Shown: one piece after another, positions 32,176 to 41,598 of the stretch
Numbering within the stretch: position 1 is the first letter of the stretch
How the letters are laid out: each line of letters begins with the position of its first letter
From: an uncultured delta proteobacterium
GTDB lineage: Bacteria; Desulfobacterota; Desulfovibrionia; Desulfovibrionales; Desulfovibrionaceae
NCBI GenBank assembly: GCA_900079685.1
Contig: LT599018.1
Location: 1,074,969 to 1,138,968 of the forward strand
DNA: 64,000 nucleotides
Reading direction: 5' to 3'
Program-made: the position numbers and the translations under genes
Notes under the pieces: model-generated
What the model was told of the DNA's origin: nothing
Databases searched by the model: none
The model's input: only the letters and a program-made list of their open reading frames with translations

Positions 32176-32938
32176 CCTCCTCCCAGACCCGCTCCCGCAG
32201 CCGTGCGGAATTGACGAGCGACGCGACGAAACCCTCCGCCGGATGCGCGCAAATCCTCGCCGGCGTATCGAACTGGCAGACCCTGCCCTTGTCCATCACC
32301 ACCACCCTGTTCCCGAGTTTGAACGCTTCGGCGATGTCGTGCGTGACGAGGAGGAAGGTTTTTTTCAGGCCGCCATGGAGCCGGAGCACCTCATCCTGCA
32401 AGTTGTTCCGGGTTATGGCGTCAATGGCGCCGAACGGCTCGTCCAGGAGCATGATTTTCGGGTCCACGGCAAGGGCGCGGGCCAGCCCCACCCGCTGCTG
32501 CTGGCCGCCGGAAAGCTGGCTCGGATACCGGAAGCGGAACGCTTCCGGCTCCAGCCCCACAAGGGCGAGCAATGCGTCGACCCGGTCCCGGATGCGCGCT
32601 CTGTCCCATTGCAGGAGTTCGGGAACAGTCGCGATATTCCGGGCCACGGTCATGTGGGGAAACAGCCCCACCTGCTGGATGACGTAGCCGATCCGCCGCC
32701 GGATCTTGATGGCGTCCACATCGCGCGTGTTTTCGCCGAAAAGGTACACGGAACCGCTGTCCGGCTCATACAGACGGTTCACCATTTTCAGCAGGGTCGT
32801 TTTGCCGCATCCCGAGGACCCGAGTATGGTGATGAACTCGCCCTCGTGTATGGAAAGGCTCACGCCGTCCACGGCGGGCGGCCCGGACGTGCCGAACCGC
32901 TTGCTGACCGCGTCGAAGATGATGGCGGCCCGGCTCAT
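32162..32938 (-). CDS. Osmoprotectant ABC transporter ATP-binding protein
   Basis: A 258-residue ATPase of the OpuCA/ProV class. It has Walker A GSSGCGKTT, signature LSGGQQQRVGLARAL, Walker B IMLLDEPFGAID and switch LVTHDIAEAFKLG. It lacks a C-terminal CBS pair, unlike some OpuCA proteins. ATG 32938 starts one base after the binding-protein stop. The upstream extension of the frame is inside that gene and was discarded. Confidence 0.9.
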   Translation of the reverse strand: MSRAAIIFDAVSKRFGTSGPPAVDGVSLSIHEGEFITILGSSGCGKTTLLKMVNRLYEPDSGSVYLFGENTRDVDAIKIRRRIGYVIQQVGLFPHMTVARNIATVPELLQWDRARIRDRVDALLALVGLEPEAFRFRYPSQLSGGQQQRVGLARALAVDPKIMLLDEPFGAIDAITRNNLQDEVLRLHGGLKKTFLLVTHDIAEAFKLGNRVVVMDKGRVCQFDTPARICAHPAEGFVASLVNSARLRERVWEEVAGA

Positions 32939-32939
32939 G

Positions 32940-33866
32940 TCACCGTCCCTTGCGCGGGGATGCCGCCCGCATCGAGCGGAAATGTTCCAGCGCCACGTCC
33001 TCGTACTCCCGTTTCGCCACGTCGACCCCGGCATTGAGCCGGATCATGGTCTCCGTATCCAGCGAGGCGCTGACCCTGTTCAGGATGCCGCCGATATCGG
33101 GATGCGCCACCAGCGTTTCGGCCCGGATTACCGGCGCCAGATAATACGGCGGCCACATGCGCTTGTCGTCCCGCAGGAGCGTGAACGCTTCCGTGTTCAG
33201 CAACTGCCCCTCGGTCGTATACGCGGGAGCGAGATCCGCTTCATCGTTCAGGAGGATCTCGTATTTCAAGCCGTTGTCGTACACGCGTGAAGATTTCCAG
33301 CAGAACGGCCCGTAGACCTTCTCCAAACCGGGCAGGCCGTCGTCGCGCAGGTCGAATTCCCCTTGCGACGCGAAACGGATCTTCTCGGCGTTCCGTTGCA
33401 GGTCGGAGATGGTGGCAATGCCCAGCTTGCGGGCGACCGGGGTCCGCATGACCAGTCCCTGGCTGTCGTTGGCGCGCGACTGCTCAAGCCACACGAGCTT
33501 GAAGCGCTTCGCGTACTCCCGTTTCACCGTCTCGTAGACCTGCGCCGGATCTGTCATCGGTTTCATTTTCAGTACGGTTAAAAGCCCTGTCCCGGTATAC
33601 TCCGGGTAAAGGTCGATCCGGTCGTTCACGATGGAGGTGTGGACGAGCGATCCGGCGATGTTGAAAATGCGCGTGACCGCGTACCCGGCGTCTTCGAGCG
33701 CTAAGGCGTACAGTTCGCCGACGATGAGGTTCTCCGTGAAATCCTTGGTGCCGATCCGTATGGCGGGCGCTCCGTTTTTCCCCGCGCCAGAGGAGACAGC
33801 CGGGGCGGCGCCCAGCGCGAAGATGCAGACCGCCGCGATCAGCCACATTTTTTTCCGTATGCTCAT
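32940..33866 (-). CDS. Osmoprotectant ABC transporter substrate-binding protein (OpuCC/OsmF-like)
   Basis: A 308-residue periplasmic protein with a signal peptide (residues 1-27). Family features are IRIGTKDFTENLIVGELYA and the ligand-box segment DLYPEYTGTGLL. Ligands in this family are quaternary amines such as glycine betaine or choline; which one is not visible here. It lies 21 bp after the first permease gene. Confidence 0.9.
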   Translation of the reverse strand: MSIRKKMWLIAAVCIFALGAAPAVSSGAGKNGAPAIRIGTKDFTENLIVGELYALALEDAGYAVTRIFNIAGSLVHTSIVNDRIDLYPEYTGTGLLTVLKMKPMTDPAQVYETVKREYAKRFKLVWLEQSRANDSQGLVMRTPVARKLGIATISDLQRNAEKIRFASQGEFDLRDDGLPGLEKVYGPFCWKSSRVYDNGLKYEILLNDEADLAPAYTTEGQLLNTEAFTLLRDDKRMWPPYYLAPVIRAETLVAHPDIGGILNRVSASLDTETMIRLNAGVDVAKREYEDVALEHFRSMRAASPRKGR

Positions 33867-33887
33867 GGTATCCTCCTTTCCGCAACC

Positions 33888-34517
33888 TCAATAGCGGAAC
33901 AAGACTTTGCCCAGAATGCCGAACAGGCACCCGCCCGCCAGAGCAAGCAGTGCCACGGCCGAGCCCCCGATAAGGAGCAGGTCGGCCCTGTCCAGGCCCA
34001 GGCCGGTAAAAATGATTTCCCCCAGACCCCCCGCGCCTATTTTCGCCGCGAGGGCGGCGCTCGCCACTATTTCAACGTAGGCGATTTTCACCCCTGTCAG
34101 GATCATCGGCATGGCGAGGGGAAGACGCACCTTTCGCCAGGCCTGCCGGGGCGTCATGCCCATTCCGGCCGCCGTTTCCAGCATGAATTCGGGTACGCCG
34201 CGCAACCCGGCGACGGTGTTCAGGAAAATGGGCGGTATGGCAAGCAGCACGAGCGCGGTGACGGCGGGCTTTATTCCGGTGCCCATGATCGGGATCAGCA
34301 GCAGAAGCACCGCCAGGCTGGGAACGATACGCAGGGTTTGAAACACCGATTGCACCGGCACGTTCGCCCTGCCGGACCAAACGCACAGCACCCCGCCGGC
34401 CGCGCCGACGGCCAGGGCAATGCCGAGGGAGGCCGCGCTGATGGAAACGTGTTCCCATACGGCAGCCTGGAAAGACGCATGGTTCGTCGTAAAGTAGGCG
34501 GCTATTTCCTCAAGCAT
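33888..34517 (-). CDS. Osmoprotectant-type ABC transporter permease
   Basis: A 209-residue permease with about five helices and the coupling loop ETAAGMGMTPRQAWRKVRLPLAMPMILTGV. It is first in the four-gene transporter operon (permease, binding protein, ATPase, permease). A sigma70-type promoter lies 54-82 bp upstream. Confidence 0.88.
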   Translation of the reverse strand: MLEEIAAYFTTNHASFQAAVWEHVSISAASLGIALAVGAAGGVLCVWSGRANVPVQSVFQTLRIVPSLAVLLLLIPIMGTGIKPAVTALVLLAIPPIFLNTVAGLRGVPEFMLETAAGMGMTPRQAWRKVRLPLAMPMILTGVKIAYVEIVASAALAAKIGAGGLGEIIFTGLGLDRADLLLIGGSAVALLALAGGCLFGILGKVLFRY

Positions 34518-34864
34518 GCATGCTCACTTTGAAAACGTGTGCGCGTCGCAACGCCGGTACACCCCATGCCAGTATAGCACCATACTCCCGCTTCTCAATG
34601 AAAAATATCCCGTACGACGGCTCTGCGGCGCAACCGGAACATCCTTCCCCACGTTCCTGATGTCCCCACCATACCGGTTTATGCGGCCCGGACAAATTAG
34701 AGTCACTCTACCGGCGACTCAAGGGAGCGCGTTCCCGGCGGCGGGCCGGGCCCCGGAAACTCCCTTTTGCCGCTCCCTTCCCGCCCCCGCCGGATTTACC
34801 GTTGCCGCTCCGGGATATTTCTAGTAGCAACCGTACATCGTTACTACTTTTCCGGGAGTTGCAC
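34518..34864. other. Divergent region between osmoprotectant operon and ABC-F gene
   Basis: The 347 bp hold the minus-strand promoter at 34571-34598 and, near 34700-34860, GC-rich non-coding sequence leading to the ABC-F ribosome site (GGGAG at 34854-34858). No gene or stable structured RNA was recognised. Confidence 0.5.
34571..34598 (-). promoter_or_regulatory. Sigma70-type promoter of the osmoprotectant operon
   Basis: On the minus strand TTGAGA (34593-34598), a 16-bp spacer and TATACT (34571-34576) lie upstream of the permease ATG at 34517. The boxes are close to consensus. No additional operator was recognised. Confidence 0.65.
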
Positions 34865-36766
34865 GTGGCTTTACTGAGCATGCAGGGCGTTTCCCTGAAC
34901 CTTGGCGGCAAACCGCTGCTGGAGAACGCCGACCTTTTCATAGAACCGGGCGAGCGGATCTGCCTGACCGGGCGGAACGGCGCGGGCAAGTCCACGCTGC
35001 TGGCGCTTCTCAGCGGCGCGTTACGGCCGGACGCCGGAACCGTGGTCCGCACGGGCGCGGTGTTCGGCTACATGCCCCAGAACGTGCCGGAGACATGGGC
35101 CGGGCCGGTCTTTTCCCTGGTGGCGGAAAGTCTTGGGGCCGAAGGCCGCGCCATGGCCGAGGCCCACAAGGCGTTGGAAAGCGGCCGCGCCGATTCTTCC
35201 CTCACTCCTGACGGCTGGGAGCGGTACGGGGATATCCTGGCTGTCCTGAACCATCTGCAACTGGACCCTGACGCGGATTTCGCGACGCTTTCCGGCGGCA
35301 CCAGGCGGCGGGTGGCTCTCGCGCGGGCGCTTATCCTGTCCGAAGACCTGGCGCTGGACGAACCGACCAACCACCTCGATCTCGCGACCGTCACCTGGCT
35401 GGAGGACTACCTCCTGCGCAGGGCCAGGACGCTCGTGTTCGTCAGCCACGACCGGGCCTTTGCCGAGCGCCTGGCCACCCGGATCGTGGAAATCGACCGG
35501 GGGAGGCTCTACAGTTACGCCTGCGGGTTTGCCGCGTACCCCGAACGCCGGGAGGAACGGCTGGAAATCGAAGCGCGGGAATTCGCGCTGTTCGACAAGA
35601 AACTGGCGAAAGAAGAATCTTGGATCCGCCAGGGCATCAAGGCGCGGCGCACACGCAATATGGGCCGCGTGCGCGCGCTCCTCGACATGCGCCGCGAGCG
35701 GGCCGCCCGCCAGGAAAAACTCGGCAACGTCCGCATGAACGCGCAGGAAGCGGAACGGTCCGGCAAACTGGTCATCGAGGCCGATACCGCCTCCTTCGCG
35801 TATCCGGGGCAAGAGCCGTTGTTCTCCGGCTTTTCCACTGTCATCCGGCGCGGCGACCGGGTGGGCATCATCGGCAGCAACGGTGCGGGCAAGAGCACCC
35901 TGATCCGCATGCTGCTGGGCGAATTGCAGCCGACCACGGGGCGCGTCCGCCTCGGCACCAATCTTGAGGTCAGTTATTTCGACCAGCTGCGGGAGACGCT
36001 GAACCCCGACGAATCCGTAATGGACAGCGTGGCCGAGGGCAACGACGTGGTCGTGATCGGCGGCAACGCCCGCCATGTGGCCGGGTATCTGCAGGATTTT
36101 CTTTTCACGCCGGACAGGCTCCGGCTGCCGGTCGGCGTCCTGTCCGGCGGGGAACGCAACCGCCTTCTGCTGGCGAAATTGTTCACCCGGCCCTCCAACG
36201 TGCTGGTTCTGGACGAGCCGACCAACGACCTGGACGTGGAAACCCTCGAACTGCTGGAAGAGCTGCTGGCGGACTATTCCGGCACCGTGCTGGTGGTCAG
36301 CCACGACCGGCGTTTTTTGGATAACCTCGTGACCAGCATCCTGGCCCTGGAAGGGGACGGTCTCGTGCGCGAATACGTCGGGGCTTACACCGACTGGCTG
36401 CGGCAGCGCCCCGAACCCGCCAACGGGAAAAAAGACAAAGCCCCGGAGCCGAAGAGGAACAGAGAAGCGCAGCCGGACAAACCGCGCCCGGACAAACCCC
36501 GTAAACGGACGTATAACGAGCAGCGGGAATTCGACCAGATCACCAAGGAACTCGCCGCCCTGCCGGGCACGCTGGACGCGCTGGAACAGGAGCAGAAAGA
36601 TCTTGAAGCCCTGCTGGCCGATGCCGGTTTTTTCGCTAGGGACCCGGAGGCCTTCAACCGTTCCGCCGCGCGCCTGGCCGCCCTGGAGGAGGAGCAGACA
36701 GCCCTCCTGGGCCGCTGGGAGTTCATCGAGCGGCGCATGGAAGAGCTGGGCGCGCTCAAGGGGTAG
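34865..36766 (+). CDS. ABC-F family ATPase (Uup-like)
   Basis: A 633-residue soluble protein with two ABC domains and no membrane segments. Domain 1 has GRNGAGKST, LSGGTRRRVALARAL and LALDEPTNHLDL. Domain 2 has GSNGAGKST, LSGGERNRLLLAKLF and LVLDEPTNDLDVETLELLEELL, the latter typical of Uup. A basic linker (residues about 520-545) leads into a C-terminal coiled coil. Such proteins act on ribosomes or branched DNA. Start GTG 34865 fits the ribosome site and the family start VALLSMQGVSLNLGG. Confidence 0.88.
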   Translation: MALLSMQGVSLNLGGKPLLENADLFIEPGERICLTGRNGAGKSTLLALLSGALRPDAGTVVRTGAVFGYMPQNVPETWAGPVFSLVAESLGAEGRAMAEAHKALESGRADSSLTPDGWERYGDILAVLNHLQLDPDADFATLSGGTRRRVALARALILSEDLALDEPTNHLDLATVTWLEDYLLRRARTLVFVSHDRAFAERLATRIVEIDRGRLYSYACGFAAYPERREERLEIEAREFALFDKKLAKEESWIRQGIKARRTRNMGRVRALLDMRRERAARQEKLGNVRMNAQEAERSGKLVIEADTASFAYPGQEPLFSGFSTVIRRGDRVGIIGSNGAGKSTLIRMLLGELQPTTGRVRLGTNLEVSYFDQLRETLNPDESVMDSVAEGNDVVVIGGNARHVAGYLQDFLFTPDRLRLPVGVLSGGERNRLLLAKLFTRPSNVLVLDEPTNDLDVETLELLEELLADYSGTVLVVSHDRRFLDNLVTSILALEGDGLVREYVGAYTDWLRQRPEPANGKKDKAPEPKRNREAQPDKPRPDKPRKRTYNEQREFDQITKELAALPGTLDALEQEQKDLEALLADAGFFARDPEAFNRSAARLAALEEEQTALLGRWEFIERRMEELGALKG

Positions 36767-36810
36767 AGCCGGGGAGGCCCGCCGCCCTTTCGGGACGCAC
36801 GACAGGGGCC

Positions 36811-37794
36811 TTATCGCCGCAGCAGCGCCCTGCCGCCCGCCCTGACGTACAACATGGTCACGTACGTCACGACAAGGACCGCAACGGCAAGTTCGGCGGT
36901 GGCCATGCTGCGCAGAACGCCCGCGTATCCCGTGGTCGCGGGGTTGGCGGCGAACAGATGCATGGCCTTGAAGAGCGCGGTGGCGCTGATAACCAGCGGA
37001 AACGTGAACGCCGCGTAAGCCGGGCTGAACGGCAGGCGCAAAAGGCGGATCAGGGCGATATAAATGACGGCGGTCAGCAATACCGCAACCCCGAGCAACA
37101 CAGCGACCAGGACGAGGGAAGGCCTCTGCTCGACGCTCAGGTACCCGGCAAGGAACAAGCTGGCCGGGGCTGCGAGAATGGCGATGGTCGGCTTGGCCGC
37201 ATCGGTTATCTCGGCCAGGAAGATGAGCCGGTAGACCATCACCGGCAGCAACAACGCGAAGCTGGTGCCCCCGAACAGCAGCAGCATGTCCGCCAACGGT
37301 GCGAACGCGCCGCCCGGCGAGGTCAGCGCGGCGGTGACGATCCCCACCGGCGGCACGAACCAACTCGGCACCATGGAGGAAAAAGAGAAGGCGCGGCACT
37401 GGCACCAGGCGAACCCGGCCAGGAAGAACAGATGCAGCGCCACCGCGGCCAGCCACATATGTTCACCGGCCGCCGGGGCATGCAGGGAAACGGCCTTGGA
37501 AACGACCATCATGCCCATGGCGAGGGTGGGCAAAATGCTGCCCAACACCGGATGGCGCATTTCCGTAAAGACCAGCGGCGGATGCAACAAAAATTTACCC
37601 GCGACGCACACCAGAAAAAGGGATGCAAGCGCGGCCCCGGCGAGTTGTGCCGCCCCGCCCATGGGCGCGGCGTTTTCCAACGCCCAGCCCAGGCTGGCGA
37701 TGCCCAGCCCAAGCCCCGCCGCGGGCGTGGGAATACGCCCCGAGGCCTGCCGTACCTGACTGACTATACCGCTTTTTCCCGACAACGTTCTCAC
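36811..37794 (-). CDS. TDT-family transporter (TehA/SLAC1/Mae1-like)
   Basis: A 327-residue membrane protein with about ten helices and the family N-terminal PTPAAGLGLGIASLGWALE. Members export tellurite, sulfite, malate or other anions. Start GTG 37794 is supported by AAGGAG (complement at 37803-37808); reading from an earlier ATG at 37845 lacks such a site. It is divergent from a LysR gene, 98 bp apart, which probably senses the exported anion. Substrate cannot be read from sequence; sulfite or a dicarboxylate are the likely options in this type of organism. Confidence 0.83.
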   Translation of the reverse strand: MRTLSGKSGIVSQVRQASGRIPTPAAGLGLGIASLGWALENAAPMGGAAQLAGAALASLFLVCVAGKFLLHPPLVFTEMRHPVLGSILPTLAMGMMVVSKAVSLHAPAAGEHMWLAAVALHLFFLAGFAWCQCRAFSFSSMVPSWFVPPVGIVTAALTSPGGAFAPLADMLLLFGGTSFALLLPVMVYRLIFLAEITDAAKPTIAILAAPASLFLAGYLSVEQRPSLVLVAVLLGVAVLLTAVIYIALIRLLRLPFSPAYAAFTFPLVISATALFKAMHLFAANPATTGYAGVLRSMATAELAVAVLVVTYVTMLYVRAGGRALLRR

Positions 37795-37892
37795 TGCGAT
37801 GCTCCTTGCTACTCGATGGATTTGACCTTGCCATATCCACGTCATTCAGGATATCGAAATACTCATTACATACCGTTCGGAAAAATTAAACG

Positions 37893-38795
37893 ATGAACAT
37901 TACGCTGAAGCAATTGCAGGTTTTCGTGGCGGTGGCCCGGCACCAGAACCTTTCCCGCGCCTCGGAGGCGCTGTTCATGACCAAGGGGGCCGTGTCCCAG
38001 TCCCTCGGGGAACTGGAACGCCGCCTCGGCGTGGCGCTCTTCGACCGGGCGCACCCGAAGCTGCATTTGAACCACGAGGGCAAACGCCTTCTGCCCATGG
38101 CGGACGAGTTGGTTCACCGAGCCGAGGATGTTGAGCGGAGCTTTTCCGGCACCGCCAACGAAGGGGCGGAAGGCAATTTCCTCCGGGTGGGCTGCACCCA
38201 GACCATCGGCAACGACGTCCTGCCGGAACTCCTGGCCGGATTTTCCGCCACGGCCGGATGGCTCCCGGAGGTAACAATAGCCAACACGGCGGAAATACTG
38301 CGCATGCTCGCCTCCTTCACCCTGGACGCGGCCCTGCTTGAAGGTGAGGAACGGCTGCCGGAAATCGTCTTTGAACCATGGATCGAGGACGAGATGGTCG
38401 TTATCGCCCCGCCGGGGCACCGCCTGGCACAAGGGCACCGTGTTCACCCGGCCCGCGAGCTTGCCAAGGAACGCTGGATCGTGCGGGAAGTGGATTCCGG
38501 AAGCCGTGAATATTTCAACCATACGCTCGGCCCGCTGGTGGAACCCATGACCATCGCGTTAACGCTCAGTTCCCCGGCGACCATCGTCCGGTCCGTGTCC
38601 CAGGGGCTGGGGCTGGCCTTCGTCTCCCGCCTGTCCGCGTCCCGGGCAAAATCCGGGAGTGTGGCCGTCATTGCGCTGAAAGAGCGCTTTTCCCGGACCT
38701 TTTCCATCTGCTACCACAGCCGGAAATACCACTCGGCGGCCATGCGCGCCTTTCTCTCCTTTTGCCGGGAGGATTTTTCCTCCCGTGAGCGATAA
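37893..38795 (+). CDS. LysR-family transcriptional regulator
   Basis: A 300-residue regulator with winged helix MNITLKQLQVFVAVARHQNL plus GAVSQSLGELERRLGVALFDR, then an effector domain (LRVGCTQTIGNDVLPELL). The sequence pattern is close to the YeiE/CysB-like branch. It is transcribed divergently from the TDT transporter and convergently to the DASS transporter, and could control either. Confidence 0.87.
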   Translation: MNITLKQLQVFVAVARHQNLSRASEALFMTKGAVSQSLGELERRLGVALFDRAHPKLHLNHEGKRLLPMADELVHRAEDVERSFSGTANEGAEGNFLRVGCTQTIGNDVLPELLAGFSATAGWLPEVTIANTAEILRMLASFTLDAALLEGEERLPEIVFEPWIEDEMVVIAPPGHRLAQGHRVHPARELAKERWIVREVDSGSREYFNHTLGPLVEPMTIALTLSSPATIVRSVSQGLGLAFVSRLSASRAKSGSVAVIALKERFSRTFSICYHSRKYHSAAMRAFLSFCREDFSSRER

Positions 38796-38808
38796 GCGAC
38801 CGGCCATG

Positions 38809-38847
38809 AAAAACGCCCCCCGGGATGCTGTTCCGGGGGGCGTTTTT
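38809..38847. terminator. Bidirectional terminator between lysR and the DASS gene
   Basis: A perfect 15-bp stem (38809-38823 with 38833-38847, 9-nt loop) has A5 on one side and T5 on the other, so it can terminate transcription from both converging genes. Confidence 0.92.
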
Positions 38848-38886
38848 CAGTTTTGCGCAAGGCGGGCGAAAGCTCCCTCTTTTCCA

Positions 38887-40386
38887 TCACCTGCCGAGCG
38901 CCGGGTTCAGCACGCCGAGCCAGGGCACGGTGACGAGCAGAAACGCCGCCAGATAGAGCACGCCGAAGACGAAGCCGAGCGCCCAGAAGGCCTTGGGCGA
39001 AACGTAGCCCGCGCCGTACCAGATGGGACTCGGCCCGGCGCCGTAAGGCGTGATGATGCCCATCAGGCCCAGGCTCATGGCCAGGAGCAAGGCGGTCTGG
39101 GCCACGTCCACCCCGGCAATGCCCGCGGCCGTCGTGATGAAAAGCCCGAGCAGAGCCGTCACATGGGCGGTCACGCTGGCGAAGAGGTAGTGCGAGACGA
39201 AGAATATCACCAGCAGAATCAGGGTGATCATGTGCGGGCTGTACCCTTGCACCAGCGTCCCCGTTCCGGCCGCGAACCAGGGCAGAAACCCCACGTGCCC
39301 CAGCCCGCCCGCCAGGGTCACCAGCGTGCCGAACCAGATCAGCACGTTCCACGCGCCCTTGTTGGCCAGGATGTCGTCCCAGGTGCAGACGCCGAGCAGC
39401 GGCATGAGCATGAGCACGATCAGGGCGGCTTCGGTTCCCTCCATAAGGTGCGATCCCCATATCCACAGGGAAAGGGCCAGCAGGGCCAGGCCCAGCATGG
39501 TCCATTCCCGGCGGGTCACGCGGCCCATCTTTTCCAGTTCGGCCGCGGCCCAGACCGGGGCGTCCTCGGCGCGCTTCATGGTGGGCGGGTACAAAAAGTA
39601 CGTCAGCAGCGGGACGAGCAGCAGCAGCGGAATGCCCACCGGGGCCATGGCGAAGAACCAGGTGGTCCAGCTGAAGGTCACGCCGTTGCTGTTCAGGATG
39701 CTTCCGGCCAGGATGTTGGGCGCGAGTCCCGTGTAGAAAAGGGAACTCGTGACGCAGGTGGAGGCCAGCGCCACCCAGGTGAGATAGGCCCCGAGCTTGC
39801 GCGGCTCCTTGTCCGGGAGCGAGCCGAACATGACCGGAATGTTGCGGATGATGGGAAAGAGCGTGCCGCCGCTGCGGGCCGTGTTGGAGGGCATGAAGGG
39901 GGCGAGCACGCAGTCGGCTAACGCCACGGCGTAGCCGAGACCGAGGCTGCTTTTGCCGAGGCGGCGCACCAGGATAAGGGCGATGCGCTTGCCCAGGCCG
40001 GTTTTCTCGTACCCCATGGCGAACATGAAGGCCACGAAGATCAGCCAGACGGTGCTGTCGGAAAAGCCGGACAAGCCCCAGGCGAGCGCGGTCTTGATGT
40101 CGATGGCATGGTTGTGCGGGGCGATGGCCCCCACGCGCAGAAACACCGCCGCGGCCATGCCGATGAAGCTGACCAGGGCGGCGGGCACGGGTTCCAGAAT
40201 CAGGCCCGCGACCACGCCCATGAATATGGCGAAATACAACCAGGCTTGCGGCGGCAGCCCCTCCGGCACGCCCACGGCCAGAAGCCCGGAGGCTCCGGGC
40301 GCGGCGGCCGCCCCGAAAAGGGTGGGCAGCAGATAGACGGCAACGCCGACGCCGATGGTGAGGCATCCTTTGACGAGTTTGGACAT
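38887..40386 (-). CDS. DASS-family sodium/dicarboxylate-type transporter
   Basis: A 499-residue membrane protein with about twelve helices. The family motif region is present twice: SNTARSGGTLFPIIRNI near residues 165-182 and ITPYGAGPSPIWYGAGY near 440-456. It resembles CitT/SodiT-type carriers exchanging citrate, tartrate, succinate or 2-oxoglutarate. ATG 40386 is backed by GGGAGGGA (complement 40391-40398); upstream codons lack a ribosome site. It follows the E1 genes on the same strand, but a terminator at 40526-40566 separates them. Confidence 0.88.
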   Translation of the reverse strand: MSKLVKGCLTIGVGVAVYLLPTLFGAAAAPGASGLLAVGVPEGLPPQAWLYFAIFMGVVAGLILEPVPAALVSFIGMAAAVFLRVGAIAPHNHAIDIKTALAWGLSGFSDSTVWLIFVAFMFAMGYEKTGLGKRIALILVRRLGKSSLGLGYAVALADCVLAPFMPSNTARSGGTLFPIIRNIPVMFGSLPDKEPRKLGAYLTWVALASTCVTSSLFYTGLAPNILAGSILNSNGVTFSWTTWFFAMAPVGIPLLLLVPLLTYFLYPPTMKRAEDAPVWAAAELEKMGRVTRREWTMLGLALLALSLWIWGSHLMEGTEAALIVLMLMPLLGVCTWDDILANKGAWNVLIWFGTLVTLAGGLGHVGFLPWFAAGTGTLVQGYSPHMITLILLVIFFVSHYLFASVTAHVTALLGLFITTAAGIAGVDVAQTALLLAMSLGLMGIITPYGAGPSPIWYGAGYVSPKAFWALGFVFGVLYLAAFLLVTVPWLGVLNPALGR

Positions 40387-40525
40387 GGCGTCCCTCCCGG
40401 TATGGCCGTAGGAAAATCGGAAGCGGCCGGCTTGCACGGGTGAACGGATTTCACCCGCAACGAGTCCATTCTCTCCCAAAATACCCGCGACCAATCGCCC
40501 AGGCAATGATATTGGGCAAAAAAGC

Positions 40526-40566
40526 AACGCGCCGCTCCCCTTTGCCGCAAAAGGGAACGGCGCGTT
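40526..40566. terminator. Terminator between E1-beta and DASS genes
   Basis: Outer stem AACGCGCCG (40526-40534) pairs with CGGCGCGTT (40558-40566); an inner imperfect stem closes the loop. T6 lies on the plus side and, on the minus strand, GCTTTTTT follows the hairpin, so it would end the E1 transcript on the minus strand. Confidence 0.85.
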
Positions 40567-40606
40567 TTTTCGTCACGGGCGATGCTCCGCCCGTCTCACA
40601 AGGCCG

Positions 40607-41587
40607 TTATCCGCGCATGCACCGGCGCGCGGCGTCCGCGATGTCTTTGGGCAGCGTCCGGCACATATCCTCAAGATGGGGCGAAACGGGAATGGGCACG
40701 AACGGGGCGCCTATCCGGACAACCGGCCCTTTCAGGCTGCCGAACGCCTCTTCCGCGATGGTGGCCGAAATCTCCGTGCCGAACCCGCATTGCCGGGTGG
40801 CTTCATGGGCCACAACGGCCCGCCCGGTCTTTTTCACGGAAGCGAGAACGGTTTCCTTGTCCCACGGGGACAAGGTCCGCAGGTCGACAACCTCCGCCTC
40901 GACGCCTTCCGCCGCCAGCTCCGCGGCGGCTTCCAGCGCCCGGCCGACCATGATGCCGTAAACCACGATGGTCACGTCCCCGCCTTCGCGCGCAAGGCTG
41001 GCCTTGCCGAGCGGGACGGTATACTCCCCGTCCGGGACCTGGCCTTTCATACCGAACAGGAGCTTGTGCTCGAAAAACATGACCGGGTTGTTGTTGCGGA
41101 TCGCCGTTTTGAGCAGCCCTTTGCCGTCCGCCGGGTTGGAGGGCACGACCACTTGCAGGCCGGGGACGTGGGCGAACCACGCTTCCAGGCAGTCCGTGTG
41201 GTGCGCTCCCTGCATTTTCACGATGCCGTCCGGGCAGCGGATCACCATGCTCACTTTTCCCTGCCCGCCGAACATGTACCGGGATTTGGCAGCCTGGTTG
41301 ACGATTTCGTCCATGCTGCACGGGATGCAGTTGGAAAACCGCAGGTCGACCACCGGCCGCATGCCGGAAAGGGCCGCGCCGATGGCGCAGGAAACGATCC
41401 CGGCTTCCGAAATCGGGGTATCCATGACCCTCGCGGGGTCACCCACCGCCGCTCCCAAGCCCGTGTAGGCGCCCACGCCGCCGCCCTGGCCGTTGATGTC
41501 TTCCGCCATGGCGAACACGGCGGGATCGCGCAGCATTTCTTCCTTCATCGCCTCAAAAGTGGCTTGCATATAGGACATTTCACGCAT
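40607..41587 (-). CDS. Thiamine-diphosphate 2-oxoacid/acetoin dehydrogenase E1 component, beta subunit
   Basis: A 326-residue E1-beta of the PdhB/AcoB type (DTPISEAGIVSCAIGAALSGMRPVVDLRF, then GAHHTDCLEAWFAHVPGLQVVVPSNPADGKG). With the alpha subunit it decarboxylates a 2-oxoacid or cleaves acetoin. No E2 or E3 gene is adjacent, so either the partners are elsewhere or the pair uses another acceptor. AGGAGCC precedes ATG 41587. It lies 11 bp after the alpha gene. Confidence 0.9.
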   Translation of the reverse strand: MREMSYMQATFEAMKEEMLRDPAVFAMAEDINGQGGGVGAYTGLGAAVGDPARVMDTPISEAGIVSCAIGAALSGMRPVVDLRFSNCIPCSMDEIVNQAAKSRYMFGGQGKVSMVIRCPDGIVKMQGAHHTDCLEAWFAHVPGLQVVVPSNPADGKGLLKTAIRNNNPVMFFEHKLLFGMKGQVPDGEYTVPLGKASLAREGGDVTIVVYGIMVGRALEAAAELAAEGVEAEVVDLRTLSPWDKETVLASVKKTGRAVVAHEATRQCGFGTEISATIAEEAFGSLKGPVVRIGAPFVPIPVSPHLEDMCRTLPKDIADAARRCMRG

Positions 41588-41598
41588 GATGGTGGCTC

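Noticed and set aside
35021..37456. Open frame of 811 codons antisense to the ABC-F gene and extending into the TDT gene region
   Set aside because: Low-complexity, no domain, and it overlaps two well-supported genes.
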